64,000 nucleotides of DNA, taken from assembly GCA_902624015.1 (NCBI GenBank), contig CACNVV010000001.1, positions 40,864 through 104,863 of the forward strand. Direction: 5' to 3'. The position numbers were made by a program, and so were the translations under genes. The notes under the pieces are model-generated. The model was not told the DNA's origin, ran no database searches, and saw only the letters and a list, made by a program, of their open reading frames with translations. The stretch is from an uncultured Pelagibacteraceae bacterium (lineage in GTDB: Bacteria > Pseudomonadota > Alphaproteobacteria > Pelagibacterales > Pelagibacteraceae). Within the stretch, counting starts at the first letter, position 1, and each line of letters opens with the position of its first letter. Of the stretch, positions 34,080 through 42,551 are shown piece by piece.

Positions 34080-35426
34080 TTAATTCTTTTTACTTTTTGC
34101 GTAATTTGTTATTCCAGTTCGAAGTTTTTCAATAATCTCATCAATATGTTTTTTTTCACAAATAAACATTGGAGCAATAATTAAACAATCACCTGTAGCT
34201 TTAAAATTTACTCCAGCTTCATAACAATGTTTAAAACAAGTAAATCCAGCAGCACCTGGTTTTTTATCCATTACAATATCTATTCCACCCATCATTCCAT
34301 ATCCTCTGATGTTATCAACAACATCAATATCTTTTAGAGACATTAAACCTTCTTGGAAATAAGGTGCTAAATTTTTAGCTCTATTAAAGATATCATCCTT
34401 TTCAATAATATCCTGTACAGCTAAACCCGCAGCTACAGAAATTGGAATTCCAGAATAAGTATAACCATGAAATAGTTCTATAGTTCCTTTAGGAGCATTT
34501 TCTGCAATAGCATCATAAATATCTTCTTTACATGCAACAACGCCCATTGGACTAATTCCGTTTGTAGTAGCTTTTGCCATTGTCATCATGTCTGGAGTTA
34601 CTCCATATTCTTGTGATGCAAATGGAGATCCTGTTCTTCCCCATCCTGTGATTACTTCATCAAAAATTAAAAGTATTCCGTGTTTGTCACAAATTTCTCT
34701 TAATCTTTGTAGATATCCTTTTGGTGGAACTAATGTACCTGTTGATCCTGCAATAGGTTCAACAATGCAAGCTGCTATATTTTCAGCACCAAAGTTCATA
34801 CAAATTCTTTCTAAATCTTCTGCTAATTCAACACCTGTTTCTGGTTGACCACTTACAAACTTATGTTCTGGCAAATGTGTATGTCTCATATGAACAACAC
34901 CTGGCATTAAAACGCTCGCAAAAGTTTTTACGTTATTAACCATACCTCCAACAGAAGTTGCACCAATATTCATTCCATGGTAGCCTCTTTCCCTACCAAC
35001 AAATCTAAATCTTTGACTATCTCCTCTTGCTCTATGATAAGCGATAGCAATTTTAATTGCAGTTTCAACAGCAGTTGAACCACAAATAGTATAAAACATT
35101 CTATTCAAGTTACCTGGAGTGTGTTTTGAAATTCTAGTCGCTAATTCAAATGATCCACCAAAACCTTGTTGGAAAGGTTGACAATAATCTAAAGTTTTTA
35201 ATTGATTTGTTATTGCTTCAATAATTTCTTCTCTACCATGCCCTAAGGGATTGCAAAATAATCCAGAGCTTGCATCAATTTGGGTTTGACCTTGATGGTT
35301 TTTTAAATACACACCCTTAGCTTCAACAATTAATCTTGGGTTCTCTTTAAAGTCTTTATTAGATGTAAATGGCATCCAGTGCTCATTTAAAGAATTTGGA
35401 ATTGCTGTTTTGTTTTGTGTGCTCAT
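34080..35426 (-). CDS. Class III omega-amino acid--pyruvate aminotransferase (Tpa-like)
   Basis: 448 residues of the PLP fold-type I class III family. SSGLFCNPLGHGR, G-S-T-A-V-E-T-A-I-K, YHGMNIG, LLIFDEVITGWGRTG with the PLP Asp, and MMTMAKATTNG with the Schiff-base Lys are visible. Position next to ald and divergent from a TauABC importer suggests taurine-pyruvate aminotransferase (taurine + pyruvate to sulfoacetaldehyde + alanine). Other omega-amino acids remain possible, since class III substrate preference cannot be read by eye. Confidence 0.85.
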   Translation of the reverse strand: MSTQNKTAIPNSLNEHWMPFTSNKDFKENPRLIVEAKGVYLKNHQGQTQIDASSGLFCNPLGHGREEIIEAITNQLKTLDYCQPFQQGFGGSFELATRISKHTPGNLNRMFYTICGSTAVETAIKIAIAYHRARGDSQRFRFVGRERGYHGMNIGATSVGGMVNNVKTFASVLMPGVVHMRHTHLPEHKFVSGQPETGVELAEDLERICMNFGAENIAACIVEPIAGSTGTLVPPKGYLQRLREICDKHGILLIFDEVITGWGRTGSPFASQEYGVTPDMMTMAKATTNGISPMGVVACKEDIYDAIAENAPKGTIELFHGYTYSGIPISVAAGLAVQDIIEKDDIFNRAKNLAPYFQEGLMSLKDIDVVDNIRGYGMMGGIDIVMDKKPGAAGFTCFKHCYEAGVNFKATGDCLIIAPMFICEKKHIDEIIEKLRTGITNYAKSKKN

Positions 35427-35511
35427 AAAAATTTCTTTCTAAAAATATTTTAATTTTAATCTTAAGGCCTCTTTAGACTAAAATAAATGGATTAACTACC
35501 ACATTATTGAC

Positions 35512-35526
35512 ACAACCAATGATTGT
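35512..35526. promoter_or_regulatory. Imperfect dyad in tauA/aminotransferase divergent region
   Basis: ACAACCA-A-TGATTGT is a 15-base inverted repeat matching at six of seven positions. It lies in the 182-base gap between the divergent aminotransferase and tauA genes. A perfect TTGACA -35 hexamer overlaps it at 35507-35512, although no good -10 sits 16-18 bases downstream. It is a candidate operator for coordinate control of both units. Confidence 0.3.
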
Positions 35527-35608
35527 ATAAACTTTCTTTTTTGTTTTACTTCGGTGACAATTTGAATTTAAATATCCAGAATTTAATTAATTAAACATAG
35601 GGGAATAA

Positions 35609-36550
35609 ATGAAAAAAATACTAAGTTTTATTCTAGGATCTATTTTTGCACTTAACCTATCAATTTCGGTTGCTAATTCAGCTGCAAATGAAGTTAGAGT
35701 TGCATACTTTCTAGAATGGCCAAGCCCAAATTTAGAAGACATGCAGAAAAAGAATTTTGCTAAAGCTCTTGGTGTTCCAGTAAAATGGACAAATTTCACT
35801 AATGGTGGAGCAATGACTGATGCAATGTTAGCAGGAGATATCGATATTTCTTACTCACAAGGATTAGTACCTTTTATCAATGCTGTAAAATCTAATGCAC
35901 CTATCAAGTTAGTTGATATTGCTATGGAATACGGAATGGGTGGAACTACTTGTGTTACATCTAACGCTTCTGGAATTACAAAAGCAAACGCTACTGAATT
36001 AGAGGGTAAAAAAGTTGCAGTTCCACTAGGAACAATGGCTGAATACGTTTTTGATGAAAGTATGAAAGTTGTTGGTGCTGACAGAAGTAAAATGGACATT
36101 ATTCAAATGGACCCTGAAGAAGGTGCTGCTGCGTTAGTAAGTGGTGATGTTGTAATGGCATGTTTATTTGGTGGTAATTCTATCAAAGCAGCAACTGCAG
36201 TTGGATCAAGACTTTTAACAGTTCAAGAAGCTAGAGATGCTGGAATTTTAGGTATCGATATTACTTCTGTAACTGACAAGTTTATGAAAGAAAATCCAGG
36301 AATGCTTAGAACTTTTATTGAAGTAACTCATGAAGCAAATGCTAGATATGCTGCAGGAAAAAGTGATATGAATGCAATGTCTAAAGCGTCTGAAATGAAA
36401 GTTGCAGATATGAAAGATACTTTAAGTGGATTTAAATTCTTAACTCCAGAAGAAACTAAAACATCTATGGAAAGTGGAAATTTACACAAGTTCCTTGAAG
36501 GAATGGGAACTCCAGGTGGAAACGTAGATACTAGTTTCTTACCTTTATAA
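35609..36550 (+). CDS. tauA: Taurine-type ABC transporter substrate-binding protein
   Basis: 313 residues with a signal peptide (MKKILSFILGSIFALNLSIS, cleavage near S-A-A). The mature start V-R-V-A-Y-F-L-E-W-P-S-P, G-A-M-T-D-A-M-L-A-G-D-I-D-I-S and L-E-G-K-K-V-A-V-P-L-G-T-M-A-E-Y are typical of TauA in the SsuA/TauA family. A GGGGAA ribosome site precedes the ATG. The linked transaminase supports taurine or a related sulfonate as ligand. A strong terminator hairpin follows directly. Confidence 0.9.
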   Translation: MKKILSFILGSIFALNLSISVANSAANEVRVAYFLEWPSPNLEDMQKKNFAKALGVPVKWTNFTNGGAMTDAMLAGDIDISYSQGLVPFINAVKSNAPIKLVDIAMEYGMGGTTCVTSNASGITKANATELEGKKVAVPLGTMAEYVFDESMKVVGADRSKMDIIQMDPEEGAAALVSGDVVMACLFGGNSIKAATAVGSRLLTVQEARDAGILGIDITSVTDKFMKENPGMLRTFIEVTHEANARYAAGKSDMNAMSKASEMKVADMKDTLSGFKFLTPEETKTSMESGNLHKFLEGMGTPGGNVDTSFLPL

Positions 36551-36574
36551 TTTTAAAGGTTTAAATTTTTTAAG

Positions 36575-36613
36575 ATAGGCACCAATTACTAAAATTGGTG
36601 CCTATTTTTTTTT
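36575..36613 (+). terminator. Strong intrinsic terminator between tauA and tauB
   Basis: ATAGGCACCAAT (36575-36586) and ATTGGTGCCTAT (36594-36605) form a perfect 12-bp stem with a 7-nt loop, followed by a nine-T run. Partial read-through would give high tauA and low tauBC expression from one promoter. Confidence 0.85.
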
Positions 36614-36636
36614 AAAATTTCTAATATAAGACAATT

Positions 36637-37434
36637 ATGAGTGATCTGATTTCTCAAAATCTAAACATGGTTTTTAAAACTCCCAAAGGAGAAACTGTTC
36701 ATGCACTAAAAGATGTAAGTTTTACTTTAAAAAAAGGTGAATTACTTACAGTGCTTGGTCCTTCAGGTTGTGGAAAAACAACTTTACTAAATATTACCGC
36801 TGGATTTTTAAGACCTACATCAGGAAAAATAACGCTTAACAATAACGAAATTGATGGACCAGGTGTTGAAAGAGGAATGGTTTTTCAACAAGGTGCTTTA
36901 TTTGAATGGTTAACAGTTGCTGAGAATGTAAATTTTGGACTTAGGATGAAAAAAGAAGATCCTGAATTTACAGCTAAGAAAGTTGATGAATGGTTAGAAA
37001 TAGTTGGTCTTAAAGGTTTTGGTAACACTCCTACTTATCAATTATCAGGTGGTATGCAGCAAAGAGTTGCTCTTGCAAGATGTTTAATAAACGATCCTGA
37101 TTTAATTTTAATGGACGAACCATTGGGGGCCTTAGATGCATTAACTAGAGAAAAAATGCAATCATTAGTTTTAAAAATTTGGAAAGAGACAGGAAAAACA
37201 ATCATCTTAATTACACACTCAGTTGAAGAAGCATTGTTACTTGGAGAAAGATTATATGTAATGGCACCAAGACCAGGCAGGATACATAAAGAGTATAATC
37301 TTCCATTTGCAGAAATGGGTCTTACACAAGACTTAAGAGAAATTAAAAAAAATAAAGAATTTTCTTCTACCAGAGAAGAAATCTTATCAATGATTTGGAA
37401 TATGGAAGAAGAAATTATGGGGAAAGAAAATTAA
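36637..37434 (+). CDS. tauB: Taurine-type ABC transporter ATPase
   Basis: 265 residues. Walker A GPSGCGKTT (~43-51), Q-loop VFQQGALFEWLTV, signature LSGGMQQRVALARCL (~138-152), Walker B LILMDEPLGALD and switch His in THSVEEA. The Q-loop and the C-terminal EEILSMIWNMEEE match the TauB/SsuB nitrate-sulfonate group. It energises uptake through TauC. The stop is immediately followed by the tauC ATG with no gap. Confidence 0.93.
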   Translation: MSDLISQNLNMVFKTPKGETVHALKDVSFTLKKGELLTVLGPSGCGKTTLLNITAGFLRPTSGKITLNNNEIDGPGVERGMVFQQGALFEWLTVAENVNFGLRMKKEDPEFTAKKVDEWLEIVGLKGFGNTPTYQLSGGMQQRVALARCLINDPDLILMDEPLGALDALTREKMQSLVLKIWKETGKTIILITHSVEEALLLGERLYVMAPRPGRIHKEYNLPFAEMGLTQDLREIKKNKEFSSTREEILSMIWNMEEEIMGKEN

Positions 37435-39360
37435 ATGTTAACCCAATTTGTAACCATCTTAATATTTGTAGCTGTAATTGGATGTATTCTTTATGGAAGA
37501 AGATTAATTAGAACTGAAAAAGTTGATGCAGTCTTTGGTAATCCGGAAAGAGCTAAAGGAGGAACGCACTGGATAATCGTTGGTAGCAGTGCAATTCTAA
37601 TGCTATGGCTTTATTATTCATGGGATATCGCAAAAGGATTTTATCCAAAATCAGCGAACGAATTATGTCAGGTTGCTAAAATAAATGAGTCACTACTGGG
37701 TTTAAAATACCAATTCCCTATTGAAGAAAGAGAATTTAAAAGCACATCCATTATTAAAATTGAAAACAAAAATCTTGTAAAAATTGCAAATGAAATAAAA
37801 GCCTCTCCTGATCTAAATGATCAACAAAAAACAATCCTTGTAAGTTACATAGATAGAACCTCTAAATTAATTCCATTTTTAACAAGTGAAGAACTAATGG
37901 AAATGGATACCAAAATTAAACTTAAGGAAATAACAGAAGAAATAAAACTTCTGAGTTCCAATTTTCAAAAGAAAGATTATCCGTTTGAGACAGATACACA
38001 AAAAACTGAAAGACAGAAACTTATTGATGAACAAGGTGGCTGGGGAATTACAACTATAGACTCTGGAACTGGTACAATTGAAAATACCATTGAAATACCT
38101 ACCGCACCTCAAACCAATAAAGGTTTAAAATTTCATGCAGCCGCAGCAGAACTAAAAAAAATTGACGACAAATTTTTTAAATTAAAAAACCATAACCCAC
38201 AGTTCAAAAGCGCAATCAAACAACTTAAAGACGATATTAAAGCTTACAGAAAAGGATTAGATGATAGTGAAGAAATAGCATCTGACTATGCAAAAAATAT
38301 TGTTAAAATTGCAAGAAGAATAGAGTTTGCAAGCATCTATCCTCCTAATGCATTAAATGAAATGCAAGCAGCAATAATAGAGTTTGATGAATTGCAAAAT
38401 AATGAGCAAGGCGGATTAAGATTAATTGATATTCTTCTATTTCCAGCAGGAACAATTGTAGCAAGTGGACCAACATGTTCTGAACAAGGTTCAGGTAGAT
38501 GGTTACCTAAACCATCAGATACATTTAATAAGTTTGTATTGATGTCTAAACCAAGTGTTGGATACAAAAATATTCCTCTTTTATGGATTGAGATGGTTGA
38601 TGTAAGTAAAATGATTGGATTTATTTTACCTGATTGGATCGCAGATATGTTGCCTGGTGAATATCCAGTGCATTCAAAAGATGGAATTGTTAAAGAAAAC
38701 TTTAAAAGTAACGTTTTAAAAGTTGTTACTGGTGACTTTAAATTATTTAAAGTGCCTGTTCCATATGGACACATATGGGACTCATTCTTAAGGGTATTTT
38801 TAGGTTTAGTTTTTGGAATTCTTATTGGGGTGCCATTAGGATTGTTTATGGGTCTGAATCGATTTGCTAAAGGTTTCTTTGATCCTTTAATCGAATTATA
38901 CAGGCCTGTTCCACCATTAGCTTGGGCGCCATTGATTATTTCAGTTCTTGGAATAGATAATACGGGTAAAATATTTTTATTATTCATGGTCTCACTTTCA
39001 ATTATGATTATTTCTGCAAGAGCTGGTGCATCAGGAACACAACTTTCAAAAATACACGCTGCACATTCTTTAGGAGCTACTAAAAAACAAATTTTAAGAT
39101 ATGTGATTTTTCCTAATTCACTTCCTGAAATTCTTACAGGAATAAGAGTTGCTGTTGGTATGTGCTGGGGAACACTTGTTGCTGCAGAGTTTTTAGCAGG
39201 TACAACAGGTATCGGTTTTGTTGAAAATGTTGCAAAAAAGTACTTCCAATACGAAGTAATTTGGATAACGATATTTATTATGGGTCTATTGGGTCTTTTA
39301 TTTGATATTACTTTGAGAAAAATAATTGAAAAAACTATTCCTTGGCGTGGTAAAGGATAA
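37435..39360 (+). CDS. tauC: Taurine-type ABC transporter permease with ~300-residue extra domain
   Basis: 641 residues, more than twice the usual ~275 of TauC. There is an N-terminal membrane segment (1-20), a second near 45-65 (WIIVGSSAILMLWLYYSW), then about 370 mostly soluble residues with helical Lys/Glu-rich stretches and two Cys. The canonical permease (~440-640) follows, with SFLRVFLGLVFGILIGVPLG and coupling loop AAHSLGATKKQILRYVIFPNSLP. The extra part probably faces the periplasm and may contact TauA or form a docking lid. No frameshift is needed; it is one open frame. Confidence 0.9.
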   Translation: MLTQFVTILIFVAVIGCILYGRRLIRTEKVDAVFGNPERAKGGTHWIIVGSSAILMLWLYYSWDIAKGFYPKSANELCQVAKINESLLGLKYQFPIEEREFKSTSIIKIENKNLVKIANEIKASPDLNDQQKTILVSYIDRTSKLIPFLTSEELMEMDTKIKLKEITEEIKLLSSNFQKKDYPFETDTQKTERQKLIDEQGGWGITTIDSGTGTIENTIEIPTAPQTNKGLKFHAAAAELKKIDDKFFKLKNHNPQFKSAIKQLKDDIKAYRKGLDDSEEIASDYAKNIVKIARRIEFASIYPPNALNEMQAAIIEFDELQNNEQGGLRLIDILLFPAGTIVASGPTCSEQGSGRWLPKPSDTFNKFVLMSKPSVGYKNIPLLWIEMVDVSKMIGFILPDWIADMLPGEYPVHSKDGIVKENFKSNVLKVVTGDFKLFKVPVPYGHIWDSFLRVFLGLVFGILIGVPLGLFMGLNRFAKGFFDPLIELYRPVPPLAWAPLIISVLGIDNTGKIFLLFMVSLSIMIISARAGASGTQLSKIHAAHSLGATKKQILRYVIFPNSLPEILTGIRVAVGMCWGTLVAAEFLAGTTGIGFVENVAKKYFQYEVIWITIFIMGLLGLLFDITLRKIIEKTIPWRGKG

Positions 39361-39376
39361 ATGTTAAGGGGATGAA

Positions 39377-40381
39377 ATGAAGACCCCACTTTTAAAAAAA
39401 CAAGTCATTAAAATATTCCAAAAATTTGGTCTAAGTAAAGATCATGCTTTAATTTCTACTAATGCATTAATTAATGCAGAATTAGTTGGTGCTTATGGAC
39501 ATGGTTTATCTAGACTTAAGATGTACTGTGATCGAATTTCTAAAAAAGTAATTAATCCAAAACCAAAAATTAAAATTAAAAAAATTTCTACCTCAATTTC
39601 TCACATTGATGCAAATAATAGTATTGGTTTTGTTGCAGCTGATTTAGGAATTAAAACTGCAATTAAACATGCCCAAAAAACAGGAATAGGAATGGTAGCA
39701 GTTAAAAATAGTGGTCACTATGGTTTATCTGGTTATTACGCAGAACAAGCAGTGAAGAAAAATTTAATTACTATGATCTATACAAATGCTCCACCTGCAG
39801 TTGCTCCACATGGTGCATTAAAAACTTTGTTTGGAACAAATCCAATTTGTTTTGGATCCCCTACTGGTTCTAAAATTCCTTTTATTTTAGATACGTCAAT
39901 CTCAATGATTAATAGAGGAAAGATTAGAGTAGCAGCAAGAAACAATCAATCAATTCCTGCGGGAGTTGCTTTAGATAAGTTTGGTAAACCAACTACAAAT
40001 GCGAAAAAAGCTTTAGCGGGAGTTCAATTACCAATTGCAGGTTTTAGAGGCTCGGGACTTGCTTGGATGGTAGATATATTAAGTGGAGTTTTAACTGGCG
40101 GAAATCACGCAGGAAGAGTTAAAGATCCATTTGATGATTTTTCAGGTCCACAAAATATTGGACATTTATTTATTACTTTTAAAGCAAATTTATTTCAAAA
40201 AAATTATAACCAACGAATTAAAGATAATATTAAAACAATAAAAAAACTTCCTAAGATAAAAGGTGTTAAGGAAATAATGTATCCAGGACAAAATAAATAT
40301 GCCCGGTATAAAAATAACTCAAAAAAAGAAATTTCTATACCGGATATAATAAAGAAAGATTTGGAAACCTTAATAAGTTAA
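39377..40381 (+). CDS. Malate/L-lactate dehydrogenase family oxidoreductase (possible sulfolactate dehydrogenase)
   Basis: 334 residues of the Ldh2/ureidoglycolate/ComC fold. A-Y-G-H-G-L-S-R (~36-43), SHIDANNSIGF, KNSGHYGLSGYYAEQA with the catalytic His, TNAPPAVAPHG, G-T-N-P-I-C-F-G and the C-terminal GFRGSGLAWMVDILSGVLTGG are family motifs. It is 16 bases after tauC and co-directional. With HpsN nearby, (sulfo)lactate is a reasonable substrate because ComC/SlcC belong to this family, but this is inference. Confidence 0.82.
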   Translation: MKTPLLKKQVIKIFQKFGLSKDHALISTNALINAELVGAYGHGLSRLKMYCDRISKKVINPKPKIKIKKISTSISHIDANNSIGFVAADLGIKTAIKHAQKTGIGMVAVKNSGHYGLSGYYAEQAVKKNLITMIYTNAPPAVAPHGALKTLFGTNPICFGSPTGSKIPFILDTSISMINRGKIRVAARNNQSIPAGVALDKFGKPTTNAKKALAGVQLPIAGFRGSGLAWMVDILSGVLTGGNHAGRVKDPFDDFSGPQNIGHLFITFKANLFQKNYNQRIKDNIKTIKKLPKIKGVKEIMYPGQNKYARYKNNSKKEISIPDIIKKDLETLIS

Positions 40382-40567
40382 CATCGTTAGAGCACCCAAA
40401 GAAACGATAACAGATGATAAAATTATTGTTCGTTTAACTTTTTCCTTCTTCTTTTCTTCCAGAAGTCTTTGCTTTAGAACATCCACGTTAACCCTTTTTG
40501 GAGTTTCGACATATTGAGAGGGGGTCTCTACAATCTCGGATGTTCTATTTAAGCTTTCTGTACTCAT
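40370..40567 (-). CDS. Small tail-anchored protein, unknown
   Basis: 65 residues: a polar N-terminus rich in Glu/Thr/Val, a basic helix V-N-V-D-V-L-K-Q-R-L-L-E-E-K-K, then one C-terminal hydrophobic segment (~47-65). The layout matches the 69-residue protein at 30246-30455. It overlaps the end of the Ldh-family gene by 12 bases, tail to tail. Function unknown. The organisation is that of tail-anchored membrane proteins. Confidence 0.6.
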   Translation of the reverse strand: MSTESLNRTSEIVETPSQYVETPKRVNVDVLKQRLLEEKKKEKVKRTIILSSVIVSLGALTMLTY

Positions 40568-40633
40568 ATTTAGTTTATAAATTTAATTTTAATCATTATT
40601 AGTTTAATTTTTACATACTAGGGTTGTCCAAAA

Positions 40634-40671
40634 TGGGTTGACTCTATTTTCAATTTTGTTCATATTGGGTT
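40634..40671 (+). promoter_or_regulatory. Promoter of double-wHTH regulator with TGGGTT direct repeats
   Basis: TTGACT (40638-40643) and CATATT (40661-40666) are separated by 17 bases, and the predicted start falls about 10 bases before the ATG at 40684. TGGGTT occurs at 40634-40639 and again at 40666-40671, 32 bases or three helical turns apart, overlapping both promoter hexamers. This is the geometry expected of autoregulation. No Shine-Dalgarno is visible. Confidence 0.4.
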
Positions 40672-40683
40672 TTTTTTTAAAAT

Positions 40684-41643
40684 ATGAACGCTATACCAAG
40701 TATTTCTGATCATATTGATGAGAAGGTAATCAATAAAGTAATTCAAGATAATTTTGCCGCACTGGCACCCTCTTATTTTACTTTAACTAGTAATTGGTTT
40801 GTCAGAGCATATGATCACTACAAAGATATAGATAAATTCGTTATCATTATATATCTGATAAATCTCAATCTTATATATTTCAGGCAAAATGGTGTAAAAA
40901 TAGACTACGACACTTTTTATAAGGATAAATCAATCGAAATTAACAAAATTAACATTTCAGATATCTCAAAAGATCTAGGAGTACCAAAAGAAAGTATCAG
41001 AAGAAAAGTTTTAGAATTAGAAAATGAAGGAACAATTAAAAGGTCTGGTAAAAAGATATTTATTGTAAGAAATACACTCTACTCAGCTAGAGCAACTAAC
41101 ACTTTAACAGAGCTTGCAACTATATTGCATGAATTTAATAAAATTTTAAAAAAAGAAAAACTAGTAACTGGAGTTTATTCAGTTAATGAAATAATTTCAG
41201 CAATGAAAGAAAATTTCTCTTATTGCTGGTATCAGTTTAATAAATTCTGGTTTATTTATATAAATAGATGGAGAGCTGAAATTAAAGATTTAGAATTTTT
41301 AGCTATTGGCATGGTAGTAATAATAAATGCAGTCAAGAATAAAGATTTTGTTCCAAAAAAAAATATGCGTTCATACCATGAATCAGTTATGGGTTCTGAT
41401 GTAAGAGGTGTAAATGCTATGTCAATTTCTGAGATAACCGGTATTCCAAGACCTACTGTTGTTAGAAAACTAAAATTTTTAATTGATAAAAAATATCTTC
41501 AAATAAATGAAAAAAAATTAATCTCTTTCAATGCTAAGGATAGTGCTTTTATAACAACAAAGGGAATGGTGAATAGAAATATGCTTAGCTTAAGCCATTT
41601 TATTTATAAAGTTTTTAATCAAATAAGAATAATCAATAACTAA
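40684..41643 (+). CDS. Putative transcription regulator with two winged-helix HTH domains
   Basis: 319 residues. Two similar DNA-binding units are visible. The first is at about 95-150 (ISDISKDLGVPKESIRRKVLELENEGTIK, then a basic wing). The second is at about 240-285 (ISEITGIPRPTVVRKLKFLIDKKYL). The middle (~150-235) is aromatic and helical, with no recognised ligand domain. I do not recognise a named family. Position between the Ldh gene and the BASS-Pta-HpsN genes makes it the likely local regulator. Its 3' end overlaps the BASS gene by 4 bases. Confidence 0.75.
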   Translation: MNAIPSISDHIDEKVINKVIQDNFAALAPSYFTLTSNWFVRAYDHYKDIDKFVIIIYLINLNLIYFRQNGVKIDYDTFYKDKSIEINKINISDISKDLGVPKESIRRKVLELENEGTIKRSGKKIFIVRNTLYSARATNTLTELATILHEFNKILKKEKLVTGVYSVNEIISAMKENFSYCWYQFNKFWFIYINRWRAEIKDLEFLAIGMVVIINAVKNKDFVPKKNMRSYHESVMGSDVRGVNAMSISEITGIPRPTVVRKLKFLIDKKYLQINEKKLISFNAKDSAFITTKGMVNRNMLSLSHFIYKVFNQIRIINN

Positions 41644-42491
41644 TTAGACTTTCTTAAAAAATAAATAAAAATAAATCCAGTTATATACATGATTAGTGCA
41701 TAAGCACCTGTTGGTAATGCATATAATATATCAGTACCAAATATTTGCGTAGAGACAAATAACGCTAACGTACCATTTTGTAATCCACATTCTAAAGCAA
41801 TACACTTCATTTGTTTAACACCTGAAGTAAAAGCTTTTGCAATGTAATATGCGATAACCATCATTGATACATTTAAAATTAAAGCAATTAAACCTGCTTG
41901 TTTTATAAAGCTACTAAAATTTTCTCTTTCTGAATAAAAGGCAGCTACAAAAAAAACAGCAAACAATACTATGTTAAGTTTGTTAAATATTTCAACTTTA
42001 GAAGATATAAAATTTTCAGCAAATTTTCTGATAATCATTCCTAAAATCACAGGTACTGTTACAACTAAAAACATTTTTAAAGCTATTCCTGTCATTGAAA
42101 TATTTTGAGAAACCTCTGTTATTCCTAACATATCTGCGGATGTAAAGATTATTAAAGGAACTGTAATTATACTTAGTAAGCTAATTACAGCAGTCAAAGA
42201 TATTGATAACGCAACATCTCCATCAGCAAATTTTGTCATTACATTAGATGTTACACCTCCTGGAGCTGCAGCTATAATCATAACCCCTATTGCTATTTCA
42301 GGCGGTGTTTTTAAAATTAAAATTAATATGTATGCTACAATTGGAAGAATTATTAATTGAGAAATAAAACCAACTATAAAATCTTTTGGCGCTTTGAATA
42401 CTCTTCCAAAATCTTCTGGTTTTAATCCTAGACCTAAGCCTAACATTATCAAGGCCAATATGATTGGCGCTATCTTAGTTACAATCTCCAA
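41640..42491 (-). CDS. BASS-family (bile acid:Na+ symporter-like) transporter
   Basis: 283 residues, about nine to ten hydrophobic segments. GLGLGLKPEDFGRVFKAPKDF (~18-38), GVMIIAAAPGGVTSNVMTKFADGDVALS with the Na+-site Pro-Gly-Gly crossing, and the second crossover LECGLQNGTLALFVS are the ASBT/BASS signatures. Members import sodium-coupled organic anions. The neighbouring genes make an organic sulfonate or acid a plausible substrate. It is head to head with the phosphate acetyltransferase gene. Confidence 0.9.
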   Translation of the reverse strand: MEIVTKIAPIILALIMLGLGLGLKPEDFGRVFKAPKDFIVGFISQLIILPIVAYILILILKTPPEIAIGVMIIAAAPGGVTSNVMTKFADGDVALSISLTAVISLLSIITVPLIIFTSADMLGITEVSQNISMTGIALKMFLVVTVPVILGMIIRKFAENFISSKVEIFNKLNIVLFAVFFVAAFYSERENFSSFIKQAGLIALILNVSMMVIAYYIAKAFTSGVKQMKCIALECGLQNGTLALFVSTQIFGTDILYALPTGAYALIMYITGFIFIYFLRKSN

Positions 42492-42551
42492 ATTTTCCCC
42501 CTCTGAATTGATTATATAAAGTTGTTAATTTGATATAAAGAAATTTTTTGT

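Noticed and set aside
35427-35608. Possible glycine or SAM riboswitch ahead of the aminotransferase or tauA
   Set aside because: I looked for paired stems typical of these riboswitches in the 182-base gap and saw only AT-rich DNA and a short dyad.
38337-39389. 350-codon open frame on the minus strand, opposite tauC
   Set aside because: It is fully antisense to the conserved permease core of tauC, its translation is Pro/Ile-rich with no recognisable domain, and the plus-strand frame has clear family motifs.
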